Under the pieces are notes generated by a model, which made no database searches, had not been told where the DNA came from, and saw nothing but the letters and a program-made list of their open reading frames with translations. From the NCBI RefSeq assembly GCF_006352065.1, contig NZ_CP040915.1:62001-126000 (forward strand): 64,000 nt of DNA, read 5' to 3'. A program made the position numbers and the translations under genes. Source of the DNA: Georgenia yuyongxinii. GTDB taxonomy: Bacteria > Actinomycetota > Actinomycetes > Actinomycetales > Actinomycetaceae. Each line of letters opens with the position of its first letter. The first letter of the stretch is position 1. Positions 1 through 9,122 of the stretch are shown here, in pieces.

Positions 1-1122
1 CTGGCCTATCCGGTCGGCGTGACGGTGACGATCCTCGTGGTCGCCGTCGTGCTGTCGCGGCCGTGGCGGGCCCGCCGGGACCCGGACCCGGTGGCGGGGG
101 TCGGGCTGGTCGACATCAGCGTCGAGGTGGAGCGCCCGGTCCGCATGCGCGAGATCCCCGGGTTCGCCGACGACCGGGTGCGGCTGTCGTACCTGGCGCG
201 GGCGGGGCAGACGCGGGTGGTGGCTCCGGATGAGGAGCTGGAGGTGGGGGACCGGGTGGTCGTCGTCGGGCCGGGACCGGCCGTGGCTCAGGCGCGGGAC
301 TTCCTGGGGCAGCGGGTCAGTGAGCACCTCGCCGACGACCGTCGCACGGTGGACTTCCGCCGGTTCCTCCTCTCGGACTCGCGGGTCGCCGGGCGCACCG
401 TCGGTGAGCTGGAGGTGCCGGGCCGCTTCCGTGGTGTGGTCACCCGGGTGCGCCGGGGCGACCTCGACCTGCTGGCCTCGGACGAGCTGGTGCTCGAGCT
501 CGGCGACCGCGTGCGGGTGGTCGCACCGCGCGAGGAGTTCGGCGCGATCTCCGCGCTGTTCGGTGACTCCGAGCGCAAGGTCAGCGAGGTCGACGCCTTC
601 TCGCTCGGCATCGGGCTCGCCGTCGGGCTGCTGATCGGTCTCGTGGCGATCCCGCTCCCCGGGGGTCTGGAGTTCGCGCTCGGCTCCGCCGCCGGCCCGC
701 TGGTGGTGGGCATGGTGCTCGGGCGCCTGGAGCGGACGGGGCCGATCGTGTGGGGCCTGCCCGCCTCGGCCAACCTGACCCTGCGCCAGCTGGGTCTGCT
801 GCTCTTCCTGGGTGCCACGGGGTTGGCGTCCGGTCAGGCCTTCGCGGCCCAGGCGTTCACGCCTCTGGGGCTGCGGGTGGTGGTCGTCGCCGTCGTGCTC
901 GCCGCGGTCGGTGCGGCGCTGTTCGTGCTGCTCGCCCGCCTCGTGGGGACGTCGGCGCCCCGGGCGGCCGGGGCCCTCGCCGGGTTCGTGGGGCAGCCGG
1001 CGATCCTCGCCTACGCCAACGGGCGGACGGTCGACGAGCGGGTGGAAGCGGGGTACGCGGCGCTCTTCGCGCTCGGGATCATCGTGAAGATCCTGCTGGT
1101 GCGGGTGATCGGGACCGCGTGA
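1..1122 (+). CDS. AspT/YidE/YbjL-type transporter, 3' part (5' end outside window)
   Basis: The reading frame is open from base 1, so the gene begins upstream of the window; the GTG at 19 is internal. The visible part has a short membrane segment, then two soluble regulatory domains of the TrkA-C (RCK-C) kind (roughly residues 40-100 and 115-185, with the typical 'GDRVVVVGP' and 'GDRVRVVAP' strands), then five or so membrane helices with a conserved 'GSAAGPLVVGMVLGRL' segment. This order (membrane half, two TrkA-C domains, membrane half) is that of the aspartate:alanine exchanger family (AspT, YidE, YbjL), whose members are about 550 residues long; about one third is missing here. The substrate cannot be told from sequence. 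It converges on the ABC ATPase gene that ends 12 bases downstream. Confidence 0.85.
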   Translation: MAYPVGVTVTILVVAVVLSRPWRARRDPDPVAGVGLVDISVEVERPVRMREIPGFADDRVRLSYLARAGQTRVVAPDEELEVGDRVVVVGPGPAVAQARDFLGQRVSEHLADDRRTVDFRRFLLSDSRVAGRTVGELEVPGRFRGVVTRVRRGDLDLLASDELVLELGDRVRVVAPREEFGAISALFGDSERKVSEVDAFSLGIGLAVGLLIGLVAIPLPGGLEFALGSAAGPLVVGMVLGRLERTGPIVWGLPASANLTLRQLGLLLFLGATGLASGQAFAAQAFTPLGLRVVVVAVVLAAVGAALFVLLARLVGTSAPRAAGALAGFVGQPAILAYANGRTVDERVEAGYAALFALGIIVKILLVRVIGTA

Positions 1123-1134
1123 GGGGCGACGGGG

Positions 1135-1815
1135 TCACGTCTCGTCGAGGCGGCCGTCGGTGAGCTCCACGACCCGGTCGGCCACCCCGAGCAGCGCGGG
1201 GTCGTGGGTGGCGACCATCGCGGTCAGGCCCTCCTCGTCGACCAGCTGGCGGATGAGGTCCATGATCTCCCGGCCGGTCTGGGAGTCGAGCTGACCGGTG
1301 GGCTCGTCAGCCAGGAGGACCCGCGGCTCGGGGGCCAGGGCACGGGCGAGCGCGACCCGCTGCTGCTGCCCGCCGGAGAGCTCGCCCGGGCGCTGGTTGC
1401 GGTGCGCGGTCAGCCCGACGAGCGCGAGCACGGCCGCCACCCGCTCCTCCCGCTCGCTGGGGTCCATGCGCTGCAGCCGCAGCGGGACGCCGACGTTCTC
1501 CGCGGCCGTGAGCATCGGGATGAGCCCGAAGGACTGGAAGACGTAGGCCAGCGTGCCGCGCCGCAGCTCGAGCAGCTCGCTCTCGCGCATGGCGGTGACC
1601 TCCTGCCCCGCCAGGTGCACCCGGCCGCCGTCGGCCCTGTCCAGCCCGCCGACGAGGTTGAGCAGGGTGGTTTTTCCCGACCCGGAGCGGCCGCGGACGG
1701 CAAGCAGCTGGCCCGCGGCGACGTCGAGGTCGATCCCCCGCAACGCGTGCACCGCCGTGCCACCGCGCCCGTAGGTGCGGCGCAGGTCGTGCACCGCGAT
1801 GAGCGCCTCAGCCAC
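1135..1815 (-). CDS. ABC exporter ATPase, MacB/LolD type
   Basis: A 226-residue ATP-binding subunit. Walker A is at residues 42-49 (GRSGSGKT), the signature LSGGQQQ at 146-152, Walker B with 'LLADEPTGQLDS' at about 167-178 and the H-loop 'VATHD' near 201. The 'DEPTGQLDS' box and small size are typical of the LolD/MacB/FtsE-like subfamily, which drives FtsX-fold permeases. The start is the GTG at 1815, preceded by GGAGGA at the right distance; the frame runs open further upstream but codes only Arg/Pro-rich non-homologous sequence there. It overlaps the end of the preceding ATPase gene by 8 bases, so the two are translationally coupled. It is the last gene of a four-gene operon. Confidence 0.93.
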   Translation of the reverse strand: MAEALIAVHDLRRTYGRGGTAVHALRGIDLDVAAGQLLAVRGRSGSGKTTLLNLVGGLDRADGGRVHLAGQEVTAMRESELLELRRGTLAYVFQSFGLIPMLTAAENVGVPLRLQRMDPSEREERVAAVLALVGLTAHRNQRPGELSGGQQQRVALARALAPEPRVLLADEPTGQLDSQTGREIMDLIRQLVDEEGLTAMVATHDPALLGVADRVVELTDGRLDET

Positions 1816-3034
1816 GGCCGTCCTCCTCCCGGGCGGGGAGGGCCTGCTCGCCGTCCTCGGCGTGCGGGCCGCCGTCCTGGCCTGACGGGCCGCCGTCCTG
1901 GCCTGACGGGCCGCCGTCCTGGGCCCGCGGCCCGCCGGACCCGTCCGCCGTCTGCCCGCGCCGGCCGCGTCCCCACCGCCGGCCGGCACCGGTCTCGCCG
2001 CCCTTATGTGGGAGCAGGCCACGGCCGGCCCGCTCGTCCGCACGCGCCGCGGGGCGTTCGGCCCGGTGCGCGTGCGGCCGCGGCTCGTGCACCTCGCCGC
2101 GTCGCGCCTCGCCCCGGTGCGTCCCGCGCGCGCGATCCGCGGCCTGCCCGCGGGCCGCCGGCCACACACCGATGTGGTCGGGGGTCAGGTCCAGGCGCAC
2201 CCGGTCGCGCATGTCCAGCGCCGCGGTGAAGTCCCGCGGCAGCTGCAGCCGGCCCGCCCGGTCCAGCACCGCGTACTCCTCGGCCACCAGCAGCTCGCGG
2301 CCCTCCTCGTCGACGTCGGTGCGGCGCACCACCTCCGAGCTGGTGCGCCCGTCCCGGATGCCGATGGTCCGGTGTACGTGCTCCGAGACGAGGGCGTCGT
2401 GCGTGACCACCACCACCGTCACCCCCAGCTCCGTGTTGACGGTGCGCAGGGCGGCGAACACGCGGTCGGCGCTGGCCGAGTCGAGCTCACCGGTGGGCTC
2501 GTCGGCGAGGAGCACCTGAGGGTCGTTGGCCAGGGCCACGCCGAGAGCGACCCGCTGCTGCTGACCGCCGGAGAGCTGGGCGAGCCGGTGCTCGCGCACG
2601 TCCCCCAGGTCGAGCAGCTCGACCAGCCGGCCCGCCCGCCGCTCACGCTCGCTCCGCTCCACGCCCGCCAGGAGCATCGGCAGCACCAGGTTCTCCTGGG
2701 CGTCGAGGTAGGGCAGGAGGTTCTGCGCCGCCTGCTGGTAGAGGAAGCCCACCACCTGCCGGCGGTAGCGCAACCGGTCGGCCGCGCGCATGGTGAGCAG
2801 GTCCTGCCCGGCGACCCGGGCGACCCCCGCGGTGGGCCGGTCGAGCCCGGACAGGATGCGCAGCAGCGTCGACTTGCCCGACCCGGACGCGCCGATGATC
2901 GCCAGCAGCTCGCCGGGGTCCACCAGCAGGTCCAGCCCCTGCAGCGCGACGACCTCCACGCCCTCGGACTGATAGATCCGCAACAGGTTGTCGCAGACGA
3001 TCTGCGCGTCGTGCCCGTAGGCGAGGGTGGTCAT
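1808..3034 (-). CDS. ABC exporter ATPase with C-terminal AbrB-like domain and repeat tail
   Basis: This 408-residue protein has an N-terminal MacB/LolD-type ATPase (Walker A GASGSGKS at 48-55, LSGGQQQ at 154-160, 'LLADEPTGELDS' at 175-186, 'VVTHD' near 209). About 165 extra residues follow. Residues 253-293 ('VLDRAGRLQLPRDFTAALDM...') resemble the swapped-hairpin AbrB/SpoVT/MazE fold, with the GR-x-x-x-P-x-x-x-R-type pattern. The last 110 residues are Arg/Gly-rich, low in complexity, and end in imperfect repeats of 'GGPSGQD' (about 375-392). The ATG at 3034 overlaps the upstream permease stop (ATGA). The ATPase assignment is secure. The AbrB likeness is by eye, and its role (oligomerisation or DNA binding) is inference. 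Confidence 0.9.
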   Translation of the reverse strand: MTTLAYGHDAQIVCDNLLRIYQSEGVEVVALQGLDLLVDPGELLAIIGASGSGKSTLLRILSGLDRPTAGVARVAGQDLLTMRAADRLRYRRQVVGFLYQQAAQNLLPYLDAQENLVLPMLLAGVERSERERRAGRLVELLDLGDVREHRLAQLSGGQQQRVALGVALANDPQVLLADEPTGELDSASADRVFAALRTVNTELGVTVVVVTHDALVSEHVHRTIGIRDGRTSSEVVRRTDVDEEGRELLVAEEYAVLDRAGRLQLPRDFTAALDMRDRVRLDLTPDHIGVWPAARGQAADRARGTHRGEARRGEVHEPRPHAHRAERPAARADERAGRGLLPHKGGETGAGRRWGRGRRGQTADGSGGPRAQDGGPSGQDGGPSGQDGGPHAEDGEQALPAREEDGRG

Positions 3035-5922
3035 GTCTGGTCTCCGATCCGCAGGGCCGAGGACAGGTTGGCGCGCCGGTCCCGGGCGGCGTCCAGCAGG
3101 ACGGCGACCGCGACGGCACCGGCGACGAGCACGCATAGCGCCACCGTGACGAGAATGTCGGGCCGCAGCGGCGGGTCCGCGGGGCCGCCGGTGAACGGGG
3201 AGAGGTCGAGCGCCGGCCCGAGCAGCAGCGGCAGGGCCAGGCCCACCGCCACCCCGGGGAGCAGGGCCGCGACCGCCAGGGGCAGCACCTCCCACGCGGG
3301 CAGGCGCCGCACGTCCCGCGGACGCATGCCCATGGTCCGCAGCCGTGAGACGGCCGCGCGTCGCTCGGCTGCGCTCAGGGCGAGCAGCAGCGCCACGCTG
3401 ACCACCGAGTACCCGGCGGCCAGCACGACCGCGCCGGCGTAGGCGCGGCGCAGGTGGGCGGGCAGCGGGGCCTCGGCGACGGCGTCGCGCACCTCCTCGC
3501 GCGAGGTCACGTCCCGGCTCGCCGACGGCCCTAGCAGCGCCTCGACGCGCGACTCCGCGTCGGCGTCCGCGGTGCCGTCGCCGGGCGCGTCACCTACGCC
3601 CTCGCCCGGTACGTCACCCCCCAGCGTCCCGTCGAGGTCCACCAGCACCGACGTGGGCTCCACGCCACCACCGGTCACGGCGGTGAGGTCCGCCAGCGGG
3701 ACGAGCACCACCACCGCGTCGGCGTCCGCACCGCGGCGCAGCGCGGGTACCACCCCGCGCAGGTCCAGCGGGACCAGCCGGCCTGCCGTGCCCAGCGCGG
3801 CGTCGTCGCCGACGGCGGTGGAGACGGCCGCGGGCAGCGGGTCGTCCCGGCCGCCCCCGCCGCCGAGATCGGGCAGGTCGACCGCCAGCGGGGTGCCGGC
3901 CAGCAGCTCCGCGAACGCCGCCGGGTCCGCGCCCAGCGCCGTGACCGGCCGCAGCTCACCCACCGCCGCACCGACGTCCCGGTAGGCCGGCACCACCGCC
4001 GCCACCCCGTCCGCGCCGGCCAGTGTCTCGACCTGCTCGGCGGTCAGCGCCGGGTCGTCCACCCGGAGGTCGGCGCCGACCTCGCGCCACGCGGCGCGGG
4101 ACTGCTCGACCGCCACGGTGCTGAGCACCGTGCCGGCGAAGATCGACAGGGCGACGGCGAGCAGCAGCACCAGCAGCGGCAGCGCCGATGCCGGGCGGGC
4201 CCGCGCCGCCCGGGCGGTGCCCAGGAACGCGGTCAGGCCCGGACGGCGGGCGAGGGCACCCGCGGCCCAGCGGATCGGGTAGGGGTACAGCCGCAGCACG
4301 ACCAGGCCGACGGCGAGCCCGACCAGCGTGGGCACCAGCGCGGCGTACAGGTCGACGCCACCCTCGGCCGGCTGGGACAGGCCGCGACGGCGCAGGGCGA
4401 GCACCCCCAGCACGGCCAGGGCGAGCACCGCCAGCTCCGGGGCCAGCCGGGCCGCCGGGTGCAGTCGCCCCCGGGCCGGCGGGCCGTGCAGCGTACGGGT
4501 CTCCGCGCGCACCGCCCACGGCACCACGAGCAGCGGGAGGAGGACCGTCGCGGCGGCGAGCAGCAGCGGCGCGGGGGAGCCGCCGTCGGGCACGAGCACC
4601 CACGCCGCCACGAGCGCCACCACCGCGCCGGGCAGCACCCAGGCGAGGGTCTGGGCGGCCAGGAGGAGCGAGACCTGGGTCAGCGAGGCACCGCGGGCCC
4701 GGACGAGCCGCAGGCGTTCGCGCCGCTGGCTGGTGCCCACGAGCATGGTCAGGGTCGTGCTGAGCACCGCCAGCGCCGCGATGCCGGCGTAGGCCACCGA
4801 GTCCAGGCTGCGGGTGACCCCCACCGCCAGGGCGTGCGCGTCGAGCAGGCCGACGAGGCCGGTGGAGGCCCGGACTGGGAACGGGGCCAGGGTCGTGCCG
4901 GCCGTCTGCACCCGGCCAACCGCAGCGGTCAGGACCGCCGCGTCCGCCGCCCGGAGCCGCTCGGCGTCCCACACGAAGCGCCAGGCATGGGTGAGGTTCC
5001 CGGAGACCTGCGGCGGGAGCGACGGCGGCGCGCCGGCCCCGGCGAAGGCACTGGTCAGGGCGCCGTACCCGTCCTCCGCGACCAGTGCGGTGGCTAGCCA
5101 GCGCAACCCGCCGTCGCCGGTCGGCGCCCGGGCCGGGACGAGGGCCCGCGGGTCGGCCGCCCAGTAGTCGTCGCCGTCGTCGACGGCACGGAAGATCCCC
5201 GTCACGACCACGGTGAACTGGGGCAGCTGCACGCCGTCGCCGGGGGACTCGAGCAGCAGCGCGTCGCCCACCTGCGCGTCAAGGGTCGCGGCGACCGGCT
5301 CGGCGAGGGCGACCTCGACGGCCGGGAGGTCGCCGCCCGGGTCCGGGCTGGTCAGGTCCGGGTCGACCGCCACCCCGCCGAGCTGCGACGTGGGCGCCCG
5401 GCCGGCCACGAGCTGCACCCGCTCGGTCCAGGCCTCCTGCATGCGCAGCGTCAGTCGGGCCGGCTCGCCGCCGGGCTGGGCGCCGTCGGGCAGGGTCCGG
5501 CTGTCGAAGCCTTGGGAGTAGGCGGCGAACCCTGTCGCGCCGAGCAGGTCGGCGGCCGGGGCGCCGAGCCGGTCGAGCACCGCCTGCCGCACGTCGGCCA
5601 CGAGGGCGTCGGTGAAGGGCTGAGGCTCGAAGAACCGGCCGGGGGTGCCCGAGACGGTGAGGTCGCGCTGGACCGGCAGGGCCGTGGCGACGCGGTGGAC
5701 GAGCGCGTCGTCATAGGCGGCGGCCGCGGCTCGCGGGGCGGCCACGACGAAGAGGGTGGTCACGGCCACCAGCACCGCGAGGACCACGTTGACCTCGGGG
5801 GTCAGGTGGAGCTGGCGACGCAGCAGCGCGAACCAGCCGGGCAGGACGGCGCGGCCCACCGGCGCCTCGGCGTCCGGGTGCGGTGCACGCTCCGGCGGGG
5901 CCGCTTCGGCGGGGCCGCTCAT
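3031..5922 (-). CDS. FtsX-like ABC transporter permease
   Basis: A 963-residue membrane protein with two FtsX-type permease units. There is an N-terminal transmembrane helix (about residues 35-60), a large extracytoplasmic region, a block of three helices near 310-420 beginning around 'AYAGIAALAVLSTTLTML', further helices, a second extracytoplasmic region (about 580-790, Asp/Gly-rich), and a C-terminal three-helix block ending 'LVTVALCVLVAGAVAVAVLLDAARDRRA'. This is the layout of large MacB/lipoprotein-release permeases of actinobacteria. The ATG at 5922 lies in an ATGA overlap with the upstream permease, and its stop makes another ATGA overlap with the ATPase at 3034. With its neighbours it should form an exporter for lipids, lipoproteins or peptides; the substrate is unknown. 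Confidence 0.9.
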   Translation of the reverse strand: MSGPAEAAPPERAPHPDAEAPVGRAVLPGWFALLRRQLHLTPEVNVVLAVLVAVTTLFVVAAPRAAAAAYDDALVHRVATALPVQRDLTVSGTPGRFFEPQPFTDALVADVRQAVLDRLGAPAADLLGATGFAAYSQGFDSRTLPDGAQPGGEPARLTLRMQEAWTERVQLVAGRAPTSQLGGVAVDPDLTSPDPGGDLPAVEVALAEPVAATLDAQVGDALLLESPGDGVQLPQFTVVVTGIFRAVDDGDDYWAADPRALVPARAPTGDGGLRWLATALVAEDGYGALTSAFAGAGAPPSLPPQVSGNLTHAWRFVWDAERLRAADAAVLTAAVGRVQTAGTTLAPFPVRASTGLVGLLDAHALAVGVTRSLDSVAYAGIAALAVLSTTLTMLVGTSQRRERLRLVRARGASLTQVSLLLAAQTLAWVLPGAVVALVAAWVLVPDGGSPAPLLLAAATVLLPLLVVPWAVRAETRTLHGPPARGRLHPAARLAPELAVLALAVLGVLALRRRGLSQPAEGGVDLYAALVPTLVGLAVGLVVLRLYPYPIRWAAGALARRPGLTAFLGTARAARARPASALPLLVLLLAVALSIFAGTVLSTVAVEQSRAAWREVGADLRVDDPALTAEQVETLAGADGVAAVVPAYRDVGAAVGELRPVTALGADPAAFAELLAGTPLAVDLPDLGGGGGRDDPLPAAVSTAVGDDAALGTAGRLVPLDLRGVVPALRRGADADAVVVLVPLADLTAVTGGGVEPTSVLVDLDGTLGGDVPGEGVGDAPGDGTADADAESRVEALLGPSASRDVTSREEVRDAVAEAPLPAHLRRAYAGAVVLAAGYSVVSVALLLALSAAERRAAVSRLRTMGMRPRDVRRLPAWEVLPLAVAALLPGVAVGLALPLLLGPALDLSPFTGGPADPPLRPDILVTVALCVLVAGAVAVAVLLDAARDRRANLSSALRIGDQT

Positions 5923-8900
5923 GTCGTCCCTCCGGCACGGAGGATCGCGGCCACCCGGCGCGGCCGCAGCCGCCGGACCAGCCCGAGGGTGACCAGGAGC
6001 AGGAGGACCACGACCGCCACCGCGAACCCCACCAGCGCCAGCCACGGCGGCGCCACCTGCACGGCCGGCACGGGCGGGACGACATCGGTGGAGATCACCG
6101 TCGAGGGCACGATCGCGACGGCCGCGACGGTGCCGAGGACCACCCCCAGCACGGTGGTCCCCGTGACCAGGGCCGCCCGCTCCACCAGCAGCGCGCGCCG
6201 GACGGCCCGCGGCGGGGCCCCCAGGGCGTAGAGCACGGCGAGCTCGCCCCGCTGGCGGTTCATGAGCACGACCGTGGTGACCGTGAAGCCGATGACCGCA
6301 AGGACCAGCGCCGCCCCGGTGACCAGCAGCAGGGCCTGGCTCATGCCGGCGGCCAGGGGGTCGGCGGCGAGCTCGGCGGCGGCGGCGGCCCGGTCGGCCA
6401 CCACCGTGCCCGGTGGCAGCGCCTCGCGCAGGGCCTCGGCGACGGCGCTCGCGTCGGTGCCGTCGGCGCTCTCGGGCAGGCCCAGCCACCACTGCGTCAC
6501 TCGGTCGGGGGCGGCCAGCGCCGCGGCGGTGGTCCGCAGGTCGGCCGGGTCCAGGCCCCGGGCGACCAGGGACGGCAGGTCGGCGACGATGCCCTCGCGC
6601 GGCTCGTCCAGGCTGGGCCAACCCGCCACGACGGCGGTCGGCACCAGCGTCAGCGAGCCACCGTTCCAGGGGATGCGCACCTCCTCACCCAGCTCGGCTC
6701 CGGCGGCGGCGAGCACCCCGGGGGTGACGAGCACGGGCAGCGGCCCCGCCGCCGTCGCGCCGGCTCTGACGGCGACGGCGCGGCCCTCCCCGCCCGACCA
6801 CGACCACTCGGTCGATCCCGGCACCACCACCGGCGCCGCGCCCGCCTCCACCGTCCGCATCTCGCGGACCAGGTCGCCGCGCAGCGGGCCGGGCAGCTCG
6901 GCGTCGAGCCCGGCGACGGCGAGGGGGTAGGTGGGGATGCCGTCGTCCGAGCCCCCGGTGAGGTCGAATGTGAGGGTGTGGAGGCCCGGCGCGGTGGGGA
7001 GGTCCACCGCGACGCGGTGCCACAGGCCGCTGCCGTCCTCGAGCACGACCGCCAGGCGGGCCCCGGTCGTCGGCCCCGGGGTGGCCCCGGCTGCCGGTTC
7101 GGCGGCGGTCCCCGGCGCCGCGTCGGCGAGCTCGACGTCGACGGCGAGCGTGGCCGGCTCGCCGGGCAAATCGAGCACCGCCGAGGCCGGGCGGGCAGCG
7201 ACCAGCGGCTCGAGAAGTCCGGCGAGGTCGCGCCCGCCGAGCTGGTCCGGGCGGGCACGCACCACGCCCGGCGCGCGGTCGACGTCGAGCGCGAGGAGGT
7301 CGACCCCGTCGAGCGGGCCAACCGTGACGTGCTGGCGCAGCACGGGCAGCACCCGTTCGCGCCCGCCGACCTCGGCCGCGAGGAGCTGTTCGACCGTCAG
7401 CGAGGCGGCGGCAGGCGCCATCGGCAGGTCCACCCGCAGGTCGGCACCCACCTGGTAGGTGGCCTGGTCCGCGTGCGCCTGGGCGGCGGTCCCGCGGTGG
7501 ACGAGGGCGAGGGAGCCCATGGCGACGGCCAGGACCAGCAGCAGCACGAGCCCGGACTGGCGCGGGAGGTACCGGTCCACCTGCCACCCGCCCCACGCCG
7601 TCGGCAGTCCGCGGCTGCGGCTCGCGAGGCGCCGACCCAGCCGGGTCAGCACCGGCAGCAGCCGCAGGCTCACCACGCTCACGGCCAGCAGCACCAGGGC
7701 CGGGGCGCCCACCACGAAGGGGTCCACCCGGCCGGTGAGCGCCGCCGCGCCCGCCGTGCCCGCGTACCGGCGCAGCTGGGTGTACCCGACGACGCCCAGA
7801 CCCACCAGCACCAGGTCCAGGCCCGAGCGGCGCACCAGGGCCAGCCGCGGCCGGGCGGCGCGGCGGGAGCCCGGCGCGGGCGGCGCCGTCCGGGCGGCGG
7901 TGACCACCAGCAGCACGCCCACGGCCACGGCGACAGCGACCGCCGTGAGCCACGTGCCGGCCGGCGCGGCACCGGTGCCGGCCAGGGCGGTGGCCAGCGG
8001 CGGCGCCACCAGACCGGCCACCACTGCGGCGGGGACCGCAACGACGGCGGCCTCGGCCGTGGCGAGCAGGAGCAGGTGGCGGCGGTCGGCGCCGCGGGCC
8101 AGCAGCAGGCGGTCCTCCGCGTCCCGGAGGGAGCCGAGGAGGGAGCCGGCGAGCAGCACCGCGGTGGCCGCAAGCAGCCCGAGGAGCAGGGCCGGGGTGA
8201 GGAGGGCCGAACGGGTGCGCAGCTGGGTCGCGTGGGCGCCCGCGAGCAGGTCCGGCAGCGGGGAGGTGACCTCGGTGTCGGCCAGGACCGGGCGTGAGGC
8301 GAGGTCTTCGAGGAGCGCGTCGACGTCGGCGCGGGCGGCCGGCAGCGCGGCGGCGTCCAGACCGGCGAGCTGCGGGTAGAGCCGCCAGGTGGCGTTGGCG
8401 CTGCGAGCGAGGTGGTCGGCGAAGGTGGCCGCCGTCGTCACGAGCGGGCCGTAGGTGGTGAACTCCTCGCGCACGACCCCGGTGTTCGCGAAGGCGTCCC
8501 CGAGCCAGAACGGGTCCGTGGGGTCCGTGGCCCGGTAGATCCCCGTGACCGTGACGGCGAGCTCCTGCGGGCCGGTGGGCAACCGGCTCTCTAGCCGTAC
8601 CTGCTGGCCCACCGCCCACCCGAGCTGCTCGGCGACCGCCTCGGGCGCCGCGACCTCGATCCGGGTCGCCGTGGCCGGTGCGGCGTCCCGCGGCCAGGCG
8701 CCGCCGACCAGCTCGGCGTGTTCCTCGATGCCGGACAGGTGCGCTAGGCGGGCGAGGTCGGGGCTGTCGGGCTGCCCGCCGGGCAGCGTCCAGGAGACCG
8801 ACCGGGTGGCCAGGTGGACCGTGATCGGTCGGTCGGCGGCGGCCACGGCGTCGCGCACGGCAGTGTCCATCGCGGCGAGACCGTCGGCGTGGATGCTGCC

Positions 8901-9095
8901 GGACACGACGATCGAGCGATCGACTGGCTCCGCACTGGTGACGGCGGTCGTCACGCCGCCGCGAGACAGAGAGCTGGTGAAGGCCTGGAGCGTGGCGAGG
9001 ACCAGCACTGCCAGCACCGCGGTCGCGACCACGGCGGCGACGGCGGCGGGGTGTCCGCCCAGCCGCCGGGTCGCGAGCCCACCGAGGGTCCTCAC
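5919..9095 (-). CDS. FtsX-like ABC transporter permease, first gene of exporter operon
   Basis: A 1058-residue paralogue of the next gene, with an N-terminal membrane anchor ('AAVVATAVLAVLVLATLQAF'), a long extracytoplasmic domain, FtsX-like helices around residues 295-420, a second extracytoplasmic region and a final three-helix block that ends at the stop codon. The GTG start at 9095 has no Shine-Dalgarno sequence; instead CATACT ends six bases before it, so the operon is probably transcribed as a leaderless mRNA from within the 27-base gap after hrpA. Two large FtsX permeases with two different ATPases suggest a heteromeric complex. All four genes overlap by 4-8 bases, which implies fixed stoichiometry. 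Confidence 0.9.
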   Translation of the reverse strand: MRTLGGLATRRLGGHPAAVAAVVATAVLAVLVLATLQAFTSSLSRGGVTTAVTSAEPVDRSIVVSGSIHADGLAAMDTAVRDAVAAADRPITVHLATRSVSWTLPGGQPDSPDLARLAHLSGIEEHAELVGGAWPRDAAPATATRIEVAAPEAVAEQLGWAVGQQVRLESRLPTGPQELAVTVTGIYRATDPTDPFWLGDAFANTGVVREEFTTYGPLVTTAATFADHLARSANATWRLYPQLAGLDAAALPAARADVDALLEDLASRPVLADTEVTSPLPDLLAGAHATQLRTRSALLTPALLLGLLAATAVLLAGSLLGSLRDAEDRLLLARGADRRHLLLLATAEAAVVAVPAAVVAGLVAPPLATALAGTGAAPAGTWLTAVAVAVAVGVLLVVTAARTAPPAPGSRRAARPRLALVRRSGLDLVLVGLGVVGYTQLRRYAGTAGAAALTGRVDPFVVGAPALVLLAVSVVSLRLLPVLTRLGRRLASRSRGLPTAWGGWQVDRYLPRQSGLVLLLVLAVAMGSLALVHRGTAAQAHADQATYQVGADLRVDLPMAPAAASLTVEQLLAAEVGGRERVLPVLRQHVTVGPLDGVDLLALDVDRAPGVVRARPDQLGGRDLAGLLEPLVAARPASAVLDLPGEPATLAVDVELADAAPGTAAEPAAGATPGPTTGARLAVVLEDGSGLWHRVAVDLPTAPGLHTLTFDLTGGSDDGIPTYPLAVAGLDAELPGPLRGDLVREMRTVEAGAAPVVVPGSTEWSWSGGEGRAVAVRAGATAAGPLPVLVTPGVLAAAGAELGEEVRIPWNGGSLTLVPTAVVAGWPSLDEPREGIVADLPSLVARGLDPADLRTTAAALAAPDRVTQWWLGLPESADGTDASAVAEALREALPPGTVVADRAAAAAELAADPLAAGMSQALLLVTGAALVLAVIGFTVTTVVLMNRQRGELAVLYALGAPPRAVRRALLVERAALVTGTTVLGVVLGTVAAVAIVPSTVISTDVVPPVPAVQVAPPWLALVGFAVAVVVLLLLVTLGLVRRLRPRRVAAILRAGGTT

Positions 9096-9101
9096 GCGGC
9101 A

Positions 9102-9107
9102 AGTATG
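9102..9107 (-). promoter_or_regulatory. -10 element CATACT for leaderless exporter operon
   Basis: On the minus strand CATACT is followed by TGCCGC and then the GTG start of the first permease gene. A six-base gap puts the expected transcription start on the GTG itself, and no Shine-Dalgarno sequence is present. The same arrangement recurs at many genes in this window. Confidence 0.6.
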
Positions 9108-9122
9108 TCGTGAGGGTGGGGG

